NCBI GenBank assembly: GCA_964545665.1 | Contig: CAZJGF010000005.1 | Location: forward strand, 1 to 26,539 | Direction of reading: 5' to 3' | Length of the DNA: 26,539 nt | Source: CAZJGF01 sp964545665 | GTDB lineage: Bacteria; Chloroflexota; Dehalococcoidia; GIF9; AB-539-J10 | Shown: in pieces, positions 1 to 7,388 of the stretch | Position numbering within the stretch: position 1 is the stretch's first letter | Layout: each line of letters starts with the position of its first letter | Notes under the pieces: model-generated | Databases searched by the model: none | The model's input: the letters and a program-made list of their open reading frames with translations, nothing else | What the model was told of the DNA's origin: nothing | Translations under genes and position numbers: made by a program

Positions 1-2
1 TA

Positions 3-159
3 GCTCCGAGTAATCAAGCTAAACCTTGGCGGCGGAACTGAATCCGGAGGGTGGAAGCTAAAAAGCCTAAGGAAGTGAAAAGCCAAGGGCAAGGTAGGCG
101 GAAGCCGGAAGGTAGGGTGGTGGAAGCCAAGGTGTGAGGTTACTCGGGGCGTTTCTTTT
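3..159 (+). ncRNA. Possible structured small RNA (family unknown)
   Basis: No convincing reading frame lies in 1-224. The purine-rich plus strand can close on itself. GCTCCGAGTAA (3-13) pairs with TTACTCGGGGC (140-150) with one G-U pair. Inside it, ACCTTGGC (23-30) pairs perfectly with GCCAAGGT (126-133). Smaller hairpins are possible at 33-46 (CGGA/TCCG) and 65-99 (GCCTA/TAGGC). A T-rich run (152-159) follows the outer helix, as expected for a 3' end made by an intrinsic terminator. GGAAG-type motifs recur in the interior. I do not recognise the family, and the promoter would lie left of the window. It could instead be a repeat or a 3' structure of the minus-strand operon. Confidence 0.35.
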
Positions 160-165
160 GTGCTT

Positions 166-177
166 GCGAAGCTTCGC
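166..177. repeat. 12-bp perfect palindrome downstream of the nrd operon
   Basis: GCGAAGCTTCGC is a perfect palindrome lying between the possible small RNA and the end of the minus-strand fusion gene. It could belong to a weak terminator for the minus-strand operon, although no clean T-run follows on that strand. The rest of 160-224 shows nothing further. Confidence 0.3.
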
Positions 178-224
178 TATGCGAGCTTTCCTCTTGGTTA
201 GATATAGACCCCGGGGTGAAGCAA

Positions 225-1670
225 TCACTGGGCCTTCTCTTCAGTTAATTTGGGGTGCAGGACACCAATGAAGGGAAGGTTGCGATATTCTCCCTTATAA
301 TCCAAACCATAGCCGACAACAAATTCGTCGGGAATTTCAAAACCTGTATAGTCAATGGGGACATTTATCAATCGGCGTGCTCCCTTATCAAGTAAGGCGC
401 AAACACGAAGACTGGCAGGGTTGTGAGCTGAAAGGTGACTGAGAATATAGTTCAACGTCATGCCTGTATCCACAATATCTTCGACCATCAATACATGCTG
501 TCCAGTTATACTGCTATCAAGGTCTCTAGTTATCTTGACCACTTGGTCTTCGCTACCATAGTATGTGATGGCCATGAAATCAAGAGTGACCGGCAACGAG
601 ATGTGCTGCATCAGGTCGGCCATAAAGCAAACGACTCCTTTCAAAATACCAACCATGACCAGCCGTTGACCTGCGTAATCGCGAGAGATATGCCTAGCCA
701 AGGTTTTTACCCTCCGCTGAATTTGACTGTGGCTATAGAGAATTCGGCTGACTCCTTCTATCTTGGCCTCACCCAGAGGGCCATAGCCATATTTGGCTAG
801 CAGTTTGATAAAGTCATTCCTGGTAAGAAGCTTAATATTGACTTCCGGATGGAGTTCCCTGAGCTGGCGTAGCTTGTGGTTCTTTTCTGTTATTAGGTTT
901 TGCTTCAATGTGGTCAGCTCAATATAGAGGTCTAGCTCAGGTAAATAGAAATCAGGAGTGAACATTTCAGCTATCTCACCACCATTCCATCGAAGTGGGA
1001 AGGAACGGGGCTCATAGAGCCATTCAATACGGTAGAAATCCAGAAGTTTGGCAAATTCCTCCTCACTTGGGTGAGCGAACTCCGTTGGTCTCAGCGATGT
1101 CGTAGGTAATTGAGGTGCTTGAGCTAACTTGGCCTGTCTGCTGCTCGCCCTATAGTTTTTTCTCAGAGACCGATAGAGCTCAGCTCTCTCACAAAGAAGG
1201 GAGCTGATATTAGCAACGCTGACAAGGAAGCTTTTGTCTGCCTCCGAGAACTGATGAGGTTCATGGGTATAAGCTCTAATCTCACCGACAATTTCCCCCT
1301 GTTCAAGTATGGGAACCCCAATTATAGAAGATACTTTCTGTGCTTCTGCTGCTTGGGGGTGCTGGATTCGCTCGTCTTTGGTGGCATCAGGAATAACTAA
1401 TACTTTGCCTTCGAGGACTTCAGGAAGGCTCTTACGGGCATCAAGTGGACCTTTTCTAAGATAGAAGTCGCTCAGGCCGTGAGAACCTATGGTGACCAAA
1501 TACTTCTTCTGGGAATCAAGGAGCAAGATACGGCAGCCGTGGGTTCGCATCGCCTTGGCAGTGCTTCTGGCAATAGAATTGAAGACCTTTCTCAAGCCGA
1601 AAGATGAGTTGGCAGCCTTGGCTATTTGTTTCAGAGCCAGATAATAACTTTCCCCGCTCAATCTGGTCAT
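225..1670 (-). CDS. GAF / PD-(D/E)XK-like / hypoxanthine phosphoribosyltransferase fusion
   Basis: The 481-residue protein has three parts. Residues 10-165 look like a GAF sensor domain, including GVPILEQGEIVGEI. Residues 195-300 resemble a restriction-endonuclease-fold domain (FTPDFYLPELDLYIEL, D240 and E251), but the usual catalytic ExK reads ELT, so activity is doubtful. Residues 306-481 are a complete hypoxanthine/purine phosphoribosyltransferase of about 175 residues, with GILKGV (341-346), the PRPP loop VEDIVDTGMTL (396-406), K429 and the base-binding segment DEFVVGYGLDY. The last domain should salvage hypoxanthine or guanine with PRPP to give IMP or GMP in the cytoplasm. The ATG at 1670 follows GAGGAG, 14 bases after the nrdJ stop, so it probably ends the nrd operon. 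The phosphoribosyltransferase call is strong, the GAF call good, the nuclease-like call tentative. Typical Hpt proteins contain only the last domain. Confidence 0.85.
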   Translation of the reverse strand: MTRLSGESYYLALKQIAKAANSSFGLRKVFNSIARSTAKAMRTHGCRILLLDSQKKYLVTIGSHGLSDFYLRKGPLDARKSLPEVLEGKVLVIPDATKDERIQHPQAAEAQKVSSIIGVPILEQGEIVGEIRAYTHEPHQFSEADKSFLVSVANISSLLCERAELYRSLRKNYRASSRQAKLAQAPQLPTTSLRPTEFAHPSEEEFAKLLDFYRIEWLYEPRSFPLRWNGGEIAEMFTPDFYLPELDLYIELTTLKQNLITEKNHKLRQLRELHPEVNIKLLTRNDFIKLLAKYGYGPLGEAKIEGVSRILYSHSQIQRRVKTLARHISRDYAGQRLVMVGILKGVVCFMADLMQHISLPVTLDFMAITYYGSEDQVVKITRDLDSSITGQHVLMVEDIVDTGMTLNYILSHLSAHNPASLRVCALLDKGARRLINVPIDYTGFEIPDEFVVGYGLDYKGEYRNLPFIGVLHPKLTEEKAQ

Positions 1671-1684
1671 TTTCTCCTCATGGC

Positions 1685-4249
1685 TTATTCACACTTGGTA
1701 AAGCCGCAATTAGGACAAATATTACAACCCTCCTGATGAATCAAAGAACTACCACACTCAGGACATTGCCCCGACCGGCTTTTGACCACTTCAGATACTT
1801 TAGAATTGCTACCATCCTCATTCTTGGCATATTTTTGCAACACGCTGGCAATAGCATCAGCACAGGACAAAATAGCATGCCCCTGCTCCCAAGCAATAGA
1901 AGGGCACCTGATGCCACGCAAGTGTTTTACAACAGAATCTATATCTATTTCAGACCTTAGAGCTAGTGAGATGAGGCGGCTAATAGCCTCAAGCTGGGCT
2001 GCAGCACAACCTCCCGCTTTACCCAGAGTGGAGAAAACTTCGGCTATTCCCTGGTCATCGAAATTCACTGTTACATAGATGTATCCACACCCGGTGTTTA
2101 CCCTCTCAGTTACGCCCTTGGTAACTTTAGGCCTTTTCCTGGGAGCCAGTTTATCTTCAGCCCCTTTTGCCCCTTTACCTACAGTAAGAACCTGGCTTTC
2201 GCGGCTTCTATCTCGGTAAACAGTTATCCCCTTTAAGCACTCATGGTAAGCCAACATATACACTTTAGCCACGTCACTGGGGGTTGCCTCATTAGGGAAA
2301 TTCACCGTCTTGGAGACAGCACTATCGGTAAACTTCTGGAAGGCTGCTTGCATTCTAACGTGCCACTCTGGAGATATGTCGTGGGCGGTGACAAAGAGCT
2401 TCTTCACCTCTTCAGGAACATCTTGCATATCGCTTAGCTTCTTCCCCTCGGCTAGTTCCTTCGTTAGCTCCTGGGAATAGAAACCTCCCTTTTGGGCCAG
2501 CCGTTCAAAGTGCGGATTTACCTCTATGAACTCTTCGTTATCGAGGATATGGCGTACATAGGTCAGGGCAAATATTGGCTCAATGCCACTGGAGCAACCA
2601 GCTATTATGCTCAAGCTGCCGGTGGGAGCCACAGTAGTTCGAGAGGCGTTGCGAAGCTGAGAACCACCAGGCACACCATATATGCTGCCCTCAAAAGCAG
2701 GGAAAATGCCTCTCTCTTCAGCTAATTCAGTTGAGGCTTTGTCCGCCTCTTCAGATATGAAATGGGCAACTTCTTCGGCTATAGTTAGCGCTTGTTCGCT
2801 ATCATAGGGGATGCCGAGCTGAATTAACATATCAGCAAAGCCCATAACTCCCAACCCTATCTTCCTTGTCAGTTTCGTTCTTTCGCTTATCTGCGGCAAG
2901 GGAAATTGGTTGACATCGATAACGTCATCAAGGAAGCGGACTGCTAATTTAATCGTCTGAGACAGTTCAGCATAGTCAATTTGCGGTTGGTTATTCTCGC
3001 AAAGGACCATTTTGGATAGATTTATGGAACCTAGGTTGCAGGACTCGAAGGGAAGCAGAGGTTGTTCACCGCAAGGGTTAGTGCTTTCTATTTTGCCCAA
3101 TCTTGGTGTAGGGTTACGCCTATTTATCTCGTCTATGAATACGATGCCCGGGTCACCTGTACTCCAAGCCATATCAACAATTTTGTCAAAGACCTCTTTG
3201 GCATTAAGCCTGTCAGTAACTTCTCCAGTTCTTGGATTTACTAAGTCGTAATCGGAGCCCTTGATAACTGCTTCCATAAAGCTATCAGTTACAGCTACAG
3301 ACAGGTTGAAATTGGTCAGAGCCTCAGGGTCCTCCTTGGCGGCGATGAAGTCTAGGATGTCAGGATGATCGACGTTAAGTATGGCCATATTGGCTCCACG
3401 GCGCATGCCGCCTTGTTTTATGACATCGGTAGTAGTATCAAACACCTTCATGAACGAGACAGGGCCACTGGCAATGCCACCTGTGGAGCCAACCCTATCC
3501 TTTTCTGGTCTGAGGCGAGAGAAAGAAAAGCCAGTGCCACCACCACTTTTATGAATTAAAGCAGTGTATCTCACAGCATTGAAAATGGATTCCATGGAAT
3601 CCTCAACGGGAATAACGAAGCAGGCTGACAGCTGCCCTAATTCGCTACCGGCATTCATCAGTGTGGGGGAATTAGGTAGAAATTCTAAATTTGCCATTAA
3701 TTGATAAAAGGCCTCTTCCATAGAGGAAACATCAGCTTCCGTGTCGTAAAGGAGTTCAGCTGAGGCAATGTGCTTGGCTACGCGGCGAAATAGCTCCTGC
3801 GAAGTCTCAATAACTTCCCCTTCCTCCTTCTTTTTCAAATATCTTCTTTCCAGAACTCGGATGGCATTTTCGGTAAGATTTATACCAGGGGTAGGGTAAG
3901 CCCTCGGCTTGGCTGGAATAACAGGCATCTCTCTAGTCTGGGTTTCTATTTCAGGTGTAATCTCCTCCAGCCTAGCTGGCTCTTCACCAGCTAAGATTTC
4001 TTTCACCATAGCGTGAATCGCGGACTCAGTGGGGTCGCGTTTTTGTTGACGGTGCTTCGGTACCAAGTGCTCCATTCCAGGCAGGGTTTGCTGCCCTTCC
4101 AAGCGTTCAATCACCTGAGTGGTGAGTTGTTCTATCTTGTTTCTATCACGTATACCAACTGACTCTGCATCAGCCACTACAGCCCTCAGAATTTCAGTGC
4201 GACTAAAATGTCCTCCGTCGCTGTCTCTCTTGCGACTACTATCTAACAC
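1685..4249 (-). CDS. nrdJ: Adenosylcobalamin-dependent (class II) ribonucleotide reductase
   Basis: The 854-residue enzyme reduces ribonucleotides to deoxyribonucleotides using a radical from adenosylcobalamin and needs no oxygen. Visible class II motifs are NSPTLMNAG (193-201), C210 of the redox pair, GGGTGFSFSRLRP (236-248), STNPCGEQ (389-396), ESCNLGSINLS and APTGSLSIIAGCSSGIEP. A TSCPD-type domain lies near residues 700-790 (TGCGYIYVTV, KAGGCAAAQLEAISRL). A C-terminal zinc ribbon (CPECG, CPNCG) ends in CE, giving the cysteines that re-reduce the active site. About 120 residues precede the core, including a short helical segment that may be a partial ATP-cone or just an extension. The start is GTG, preceded by GGGGGT. 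It sits 42 bases after the ImmA-like gene and 14 before the fusion gene, with nrdR at the head of the same run, so NrdR control is likely. Confidence 0.96.
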   Translation of the reverse strand: MLDSSRKRDSDGGHFSRTEILRAVVADAESVGIRDRNKIEQLTTQVIERLEGQQTLPGMEHLVPKHRQQKRDPTESAIHAMVKEILAGEEPARLEEITPEIETQTREMPVIPAKPRAYPTPGINLTENAIRVLERRYLKKKEEGEVIETSQELFRRVAKHIASAELLYDTEADVSSMEEAFYQLMANLEFLPNSPTLMNAGSELGQLSACFVIPVEDSMESIFNAVRYTALIHKSGGGTGFSFSRLRPEKDRVGSTGGIASGPVSFMKVFDTTTDVIKQGGMRRGANMAILNVDHPDILDFIAAKEDPEALTNFNLSVAVTDSFMEAVIKGSDYDLVNPRTGEVTDRLNAKEVFDKIVDMAWSTGDPGIVFIDEINRRNPTPRLGKIESTNPCGEQPLLPFESCNLGSINLSKMVLCENNQPQIDYAELSQTIKLAVRFLDDVIDVNQFPLPQISERTKLTRKIGLGVMGFADMLIQLGIPYDSEQALTIAEEVAHFISEEADKASTELAEERGIFPAFEGSIYGVPGGSQLRNASRTTVAPTGSLSIIAGCSSGIEPIFALTYVRHILDNEEFIEVNPHFERLAQKGGFYSQELTKELAEGKKLSDMQDVPEEVKKLFVTAHDISPEWHVRMQAAFQKFTDSAVSKTVNFPNEATPSDVAKVYMLAYHECLKGITVYRDRSRESQVLTVGKGAKGAEDKLAPRKRPKVTKGVTERVNTGCGYIYVTVNFDDQGIAEVFSTLGKAGGCAAAQLEAISRLISLALRSEIDIDSVVKHLRGIRCPSIAWEQGHAILSCADAIASVLQKYAKNEDGSNSKVSEVVKSRSGQCPECGSSLIHQEGCNICPNCGFTKCE

Positions 4250-4278
4250 AATACCCCCAGATTTGGTATTTTGCCCTG

Positions 4279-4300
4279 CTTTATCTATCCTTTATCTATC
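4279..4300 (-). repeat. Tandem 11-bp repeat upstream of nrdJ
   Basis: On the minus strand the unit GATAGATAAAG occurs twice with no gap, so the copies are spaced by one DNA helical turn. It covers the stop of the ImmA-like gene and lies 30-51 bases before the nrdJ GTG. Between it and nrdJ is a further inverted repeat, AATACC (4250-4255) with GGTATT (4265-4270). The spacing would suit a protein-binding site, but a chance micro-duplication is equally possible. Confidence 0.4.
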
Positions 4301-5173
4301 AGGGAAAGCTAAAGAAATAACATGTCTCATTTCGCCACGCCCAAAACCTTTAGATTCGACAGGCAAACGCTTCACACCAGCATCGAGTCTAAAAAGCTTA
4401 TGGCATTTAACCGGATCGTCGTATTGGTAGGCTTTATACAATGTGGATGTATGCCTAACAGGTGTATGCACTGGCATATAGTTGGCGCTTCCTCTGAATT
4501 TCTTTCCCGGGCCTACGCGCCACGATAATCCAAGCGCTTTGGTCTTCGTTCCTGGCTGTAAACGCCATACAAGGGCAATGCTAGGCTCTACGCTGACCTC
4601 GGCAATCCGGAAGGCAGCAGCGCGAATGGAAACCTTGAAAATATTGGCCAACCATTCAACCAAGCTAATAGATAGACCGAAAGCTGACAAATATTTCTTG
4701 TAAACCATCTCTGGCATGAGGAGTTCTGCTGCAGCAGCATCACATAGGCGTTCTCTAGCTTTTGCGCGAGCTTCTGCAGGAGCTTGAGGTTTGAAGGTTC
4801 GAAATTCAACTTCCTCTATACTAGGTTCCAAATTCAGCTCACTAAGTAAGGCATGCCCAATTTCGTGAGCACAAGAGAAGTTTTGCCTAGCTAAGCTGTG
4901 GTCTTTGTTTACTTTAATGACGTAGCCGTCATGAAATCTCAATAGAGCAGCACTTAGTTCTCCAAGATCTGCCCTCACAATCTCCTTAATATCCAGCAAG
5001 CGAGTGTATTCTGCTGGCAAGAACGGTGGTCTCCCATGTCCTCTCTGCTCAACCAGTTGGTTCACGAGCTGCCTTGCTCGTTCAACAATAAGGTCGGTGG
5101 CTTGTTCCAAACCGAGAGACACTGGCATTACCGGGCTAGCCTTACCATCACCTGGTAAGTAGTCTGTACTCAT
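4292..5173 (-). CDS. ImmA/IrrE-family zinc metallopeptidase
   Basis: The 293-residue protein carries the zinc-peptidase motif HEIGH (103-107) and a downstream glutamate in AAAAELLMP (E150), the arrangement of the COG2856 ImmA/IrrE family. Members of this family cleave a partner XRE-type repressor and so relieve repression; ImmA acts on ImmR in ICEBs1 and IrrE on DdrO in Deinococcus. The gene directly follows an XRE-type repressor gene with a 9-base gap, which supports such a pair. I chose the ATG at 5173 because AGGAGGG lies at a good distance; a TTG one codon upstream is too close to it. The C-terminal 100 residues are basic and not recognised. No integrase, relaxase or phage gene is near, and the pair sits inside the nrd operon. 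The target and the trigger are unknown. Confidence 0.85.
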   Translation of the reverse strand: MSTDYLPGDGKASPVMPVSLGLEQATDLIVERARQLVNQLVEQRGHGRPPFLPAEYTRLLDIKEIVRADLGELSAALLRFHDGYVIKVNKDHSLARQNFSCAHEIGHALLSELNLEPSIEEVEFRTFKPQAPAEARAKARERLCDAAAAELLMPEMVYKKYLSAFGLSISLVEWLANIFKVSIRAAAFRIAEVSVEPSIALVWRLQPGTKTKALGLSWRVGPGKKFRGSANYMPVHTPVRHTSTLYKAYQYDDPVKCHKLFRLDAGVKRLPVESKGFGRGEMRHVISLAFPDR

Positions 5174-5182
5174 CAAGCCCTC

Positions 5183-5515
5183 CTAATCATCCCATAGTTT
5201 GCCCTGACGAGGAGGGACTGCCGGCAACGGTCCAAGGAGTTCCATACACTCGTCGTCTCCTAGAATCTCATCTGTTTCTTCAAAGAACTTCGCCCTGGCA
5301 CTTATTAAGCCAAAGGCATTAACACAAGCATGCAGAAAATCTGATGACAGTGGTTCACGCTCACCTCTTAGCCCTCTCTCGATACGGTCTATCGAGTATC
5401 CCGTTGCATTAGCGAGCGCCTGTGGACCAATCCCACGCTTATTCATCCAAAAGCCAATTCCCTGCCAGGTATTCTTTATCTTATTGATGCGGTCTTGTTC
5501 AGACGTTACTCCCAT
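5183..5515 (-). CDS. XRE-family helix-turn-helix regulator, partner of the ImmA-like protease
   Basis: The 110-residue protein has a helix-turn-helix region at about 20-65 (GIGPQALANATGYSIDRIE), typical in spacing of XRE/Cro-type DNA-binding proteins though not a close match to the consensus. The acidic C-terminal tail (about 75-110) may hold the dimerisation or cleavage region. The ATG at 5515 follows AGGAGGAGGG. It lies 46 bases after nrdR and 9 before the metallopeptidase gene, so both members should be made together. The short upstream gap holds TTCC-N6-GGAA on the minus strand (5534-5547 region), a possible operator. By analogy with ImmR and DdrO it is likely a repressor removed by its neighbour; its targets cannot be read from this window. 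Confidence 0.78.
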   Translation of the reverse strand: MGVTSEQDRINKIKNTWQGIGFWMNKRGIGPQALANATGYSIDRIERGLRGEREPLSSDFLHACVNAFGLISARAKFFEETDEILGDDECMELLGPLPAVPPRQGKLWDD

Positions 5516-5561
5516 TTCCCTCCTCCTAATATTTCAGTTCCATTAACGGAATTAGTTGCGT

Positions 5562-6101
5562 TCATTTCGGACCCCTCTGATGACCATTGACTAGTGTCCC
5601 TAATTCCTCACTGGGGAGTAGAGGTGGCTGGCTAACAGAAACAGGTATTTTGGCTTCCTTACTTACTAGGGAATCTACCTCTTGTTTTAATGACGTGATA
5701 TCAGCAAATTCACGGTAAACGCTAGCAAAACGAATGTAAGCTATGTGGTCCAACTTCTCAAGCTGCTGCATAACCAGATCACCGATAAGGGAGCTAGGAA
5801 TTTCGGTCTTGCCTAAGTGATGGAGCTCAGCTTCAACATTATCTATAAGCTTATCAATAATGCCTATAGGTAGGGGACGCTTCTCACAGGCCTTGCGAAT
5901 TCCGGCTGAAAGTTTATCTCGATTGAATTCCTCTCGCCGACCATCCTTTTTTGCCACGAAAATATTATGGGGCTGCACAAGCTCACAAGTGGTGAAGCGA
6001 GCACCACACACAGAGCAACTCCTTCGCCGTCTCACCATTTCGTCCGAACTTCGCGAGTCTATTACTCTCGATTCCAGTCCACCACAGTACGGACACTTCA
6101 T
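5562..6101 (-). CDS. nrdR: Transcriptional repressor NrdR
   Basis: NrdR senses dNTP/ATP levels and represses ribonucleotide reductase genes. The 179-residue protein has the N-terminal zinc ribbon with C3, C6, C29 and C32 and the basic RRRRSC segment, followed by an ATP-cone (about 46-136: VAKKDGRREEFNRDKL, then RFASVYREF). It is about 25 residues longer than usual because of a C-terminal tail with no recognisable motif. I chose the ATG at 6101, which gives the standard MKCPYC start; a TTG five codons upstream is less likely. It is the first gene of the nrd operon, and an NrdR box lies within its own promoter, so it probably represses itself and nrdJ. Confidence 0.96.
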   Translation of the reverse strand: MKCPYCGGLESRVIDSRSSDEMVRRRRSCSVCGARFTTCELVQPHNIFVAKKDGRREEFNRDKLSAGIRKACEKRPLPIGIIDKLIDNVEAELHHLGKTEIPSSLIGDLVMQQLEKLDHIAYIRFASVYREFADITSLKQEVDSLVSKEAKIPVSVSQPPLLPSEELGTLVNGHQRGPK

Positions 6102-6131
6102 GGCATTACCCCACAAGTTGTGTTTTGGGAT

Positions 6132-6160
6132 ATTCTATCACTATATATGGTGGAAAACAA
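6132..6160 (-). promoter_or_regulatory. Promoter of the nrdR-nrdJ operon
   Basis: On the minus strand a -35-like TTGTTT (6160-6155) and a -10-like TAGAAT (6137-6132, five of six consensus bases) are separated by exactly 17 bases. Transcription would begin about 25 bases before the nrdR ATG. The spacer is occupied by an NrdR box. ACAAGTTGT (plus-strand reading) occurs on both sides, at 6113-6121 and 6157-6165, with unknown meaning. Confidence 0.6.
6138..6153. promoter_or_regulatory. NrdR box
   Basis: The 16-mer TCACTATATATGGTGG matches the known palindromic NrdR-box pattern (ACAC-W-ATATAT-W-GTGT) in 13 of 16 positions, including CAC, ATATAT and GTG. It lies 37-52 bases upstream of the nrdR start and fills the spacer between the proposed -35 and -10, where a bound repressor would block RNA polymerase. 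I found only one clear box, whereas pairs are common. Confidence 0.78.
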
Positions 6161-6165
6161 GTTGT

Positions 6166-6206
6166 CCTAACAAAAAAGGGGGCTACAGCCCCCCTTTTTT
6201 GTTAGG
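6166..6206 (-). terminator. Intrinsic terminator after ftsZ
   Basis: CCTAAC, A6 and G5 on the left arm match C6, T6 and GTTAGG on the right arm, giving a long hairpin of about 17 pairs around a short loop with one unpaired C. On the minus strand it lies 10 bases after the ftsZ stop, and the stem contributes the U-run. It separates the division operon from the nrdR promoter and could work in both directions. Confidence 0.88.
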
Positions 6207-6215
6207 GATCAAGGT

Positions 6216-7346
6216 TCACTGCCAGGAAATTTTCGACGGCTGCGGGGTAACCTCCATCCTACCTTTAACCGCCTCTACCAGCTTGGGGGTGGGATAGCGC
6301 TGACTGCGACGCAAGAAGGAGGGAACGTCAAGAGTATCACCCCCGCCTCTCATTAAGCGGCGAAGTTCCTCCAAGTTGGGTGCCCCCTTGCCATACTGGC
6401 TGGTAAAGCCGGTAGCGATAATGGTGATCTTAACCTCGCTGTCCATCTTGGGATCAAATACCACTCCGAAGATGACATTGGCTCTGGGGTCGACTGCCTG
6501 GCTGATAACTTGAGCTGCCTCATTACACTCGAAGAGGGTAAGGCTTGGACCGCCGGTGATGTTAAACAGCACACCCTTGGCCCCGCTTACAGAGACATCA
6601 AGCAGTGGACTGGCCAAGGCAGCTTTAGCAGCTTCAGCGGCTCGATTTTGTCCACTGCCTTTGCCTACAGACATCCATGCCGGGCCGGCATCTTTCATCA
6701 CTGATTTGATATCAGCGAAATCGAGGTTAATCAAGCCGGGGACAATAACTACCTCGGAGATCGCCTGGACCCCGAGAAGAAGGGCATCGTCAGCTAGTTT
6801 GAAAGCGCTATCAATGGTTGTCTTGGCGTCACAGAGCTGCAGCAGACGGTCGTTAGGTATAATGATCAGGGTGTCTACCTTATCAGTCAGATTGAGTATG
6901 CCTTCTTCAGCTACTTCCGTTCGGTGTCCTCCTTCAAAACCAAAGGGTTTGGTTACTACCCCAATGGTAAGGGCACCACTTTCCTTGGCTATCTGAGAGA
7001 CGACAGGAATGCCACCGGTGCCTGTGCCACCCCCCATGCCAGCACTGACAAATACCATATCAGCTTCCCCAACGAGCTCCTCAACCGTCTGGCGACTCTC
7101 CTCGGCTGCCTTGAGTCCCACTCTGTGATCTCCACCTACCCCTAACCCCCTGGTCAGCTTCTCACCCAATTGAATGCGCGTAGGTGCCTCGACTAATGCC
7201 AGAGCCTGCGCATCTGTATTCATAGCTATAAAGTCGACACCTCTTATGCCCTCACGAACCATGCGATTGATGGCATTACAGCCACCACCACCAATGCCTA
7301 TGGCTTTAATTCTTGCCGGTGTTGGAGCGAAAGTCGTTTTTGCCAT
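6216..7346 (-). CDS. ftsZ: Cell division protein FtsZ
   Basis: FtsZ is the tubulin-like GTPase that polymerises into the division ring at mid-cell. The 376-residue protein has GGGGCNA (19-25), the tubulin signature GMGGGTGTG, the T7-loop segment NLDFADIKSVM and RANVIFGVVFD in the C-terminal domain. A typical conserved tail motif for FtsA binding, DVPSFLRR, comes close to the end, but another 25 or so residues follow it (to SKISW), longer than is typical after that motif. The ATG at 7346 is preceded by AAAGGAGGTG. It is the last gene of mraZ-rsmH-ftsA-ftsZ, 42 bases after ftsA, and is followed by a strong terminator. Confidence 0.98.
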   Translation of the reverse strand: MAKTTFAPTPARIKAIGIGGGGCNAINRMVREGIRGVDFIAMNTDAQALALVEAPTRIQLGEKLTRGLGVGGDHRVGLKAAEESRQTVEELVGEADMVFVSAGMGGGTGTGGIPVVSQIAKESGALTIGVVTKPFGFEGGHRTEVAEEGILNLTDKVDTLIIIPNDRLLQLCDAKTTIDSAFKLADDALLLGVQAISEVVIVPGLINLDFADIKSVMKDAGPAWMSVGKGSGQNRAAEAAKAALASPLLDVSVSGAKGVLFNITGGPSLTLFECNEAAQVISQAVDPRANVIFGVVFDPKMDSEVKITIIATGFTSQYGKGAPNLEELRRLMRGGGDTLDVPSFLRRSQRYPTPKLVEAVKGRMEVTPQPSKISWQ

Positions 7347-7388
7347 TTACACCTCCTTTCTTGAAGAAACATTTAAGCCCATTATTTC

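Noticed and set aside
99..135. Signal recognition particle RNA, from CCGGAAGG followed by GGAAGCCAAGG
   Set aside because: The short words resemble the SRP helix-8 tip, but the flanking strands do not form the required stem with its internal loops.
435..800. Plus-strand ORF opposite the Hpt fusion gene
   Set aside because: It lies wholly antisense to a clear gene, has no family motif and no ribosome binding site; the same holds for other antisense frames under nrdJ, ftsZ, ftsA and priA.
4245..4275. NrdR box directly before nrdJ
   Set aside because: The inverted repeat AATACC/GGTATT there lacks the CAC and GTG arms of the NrdR box.
4292..5515. Prophage or integrative element, suggested by the XRE/ImmA pair
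   Set aside because: No integrase, relaxase, structural phage gene or attachment repeat was found nearby, and the pair is embedded in an operon with tight spacing.
6102..6116. TTG start adding five residues to NrdR
   Set aside because: The ATG at 6101 gives the standard MKCPYC start with the zinc-binding cysteines in place.
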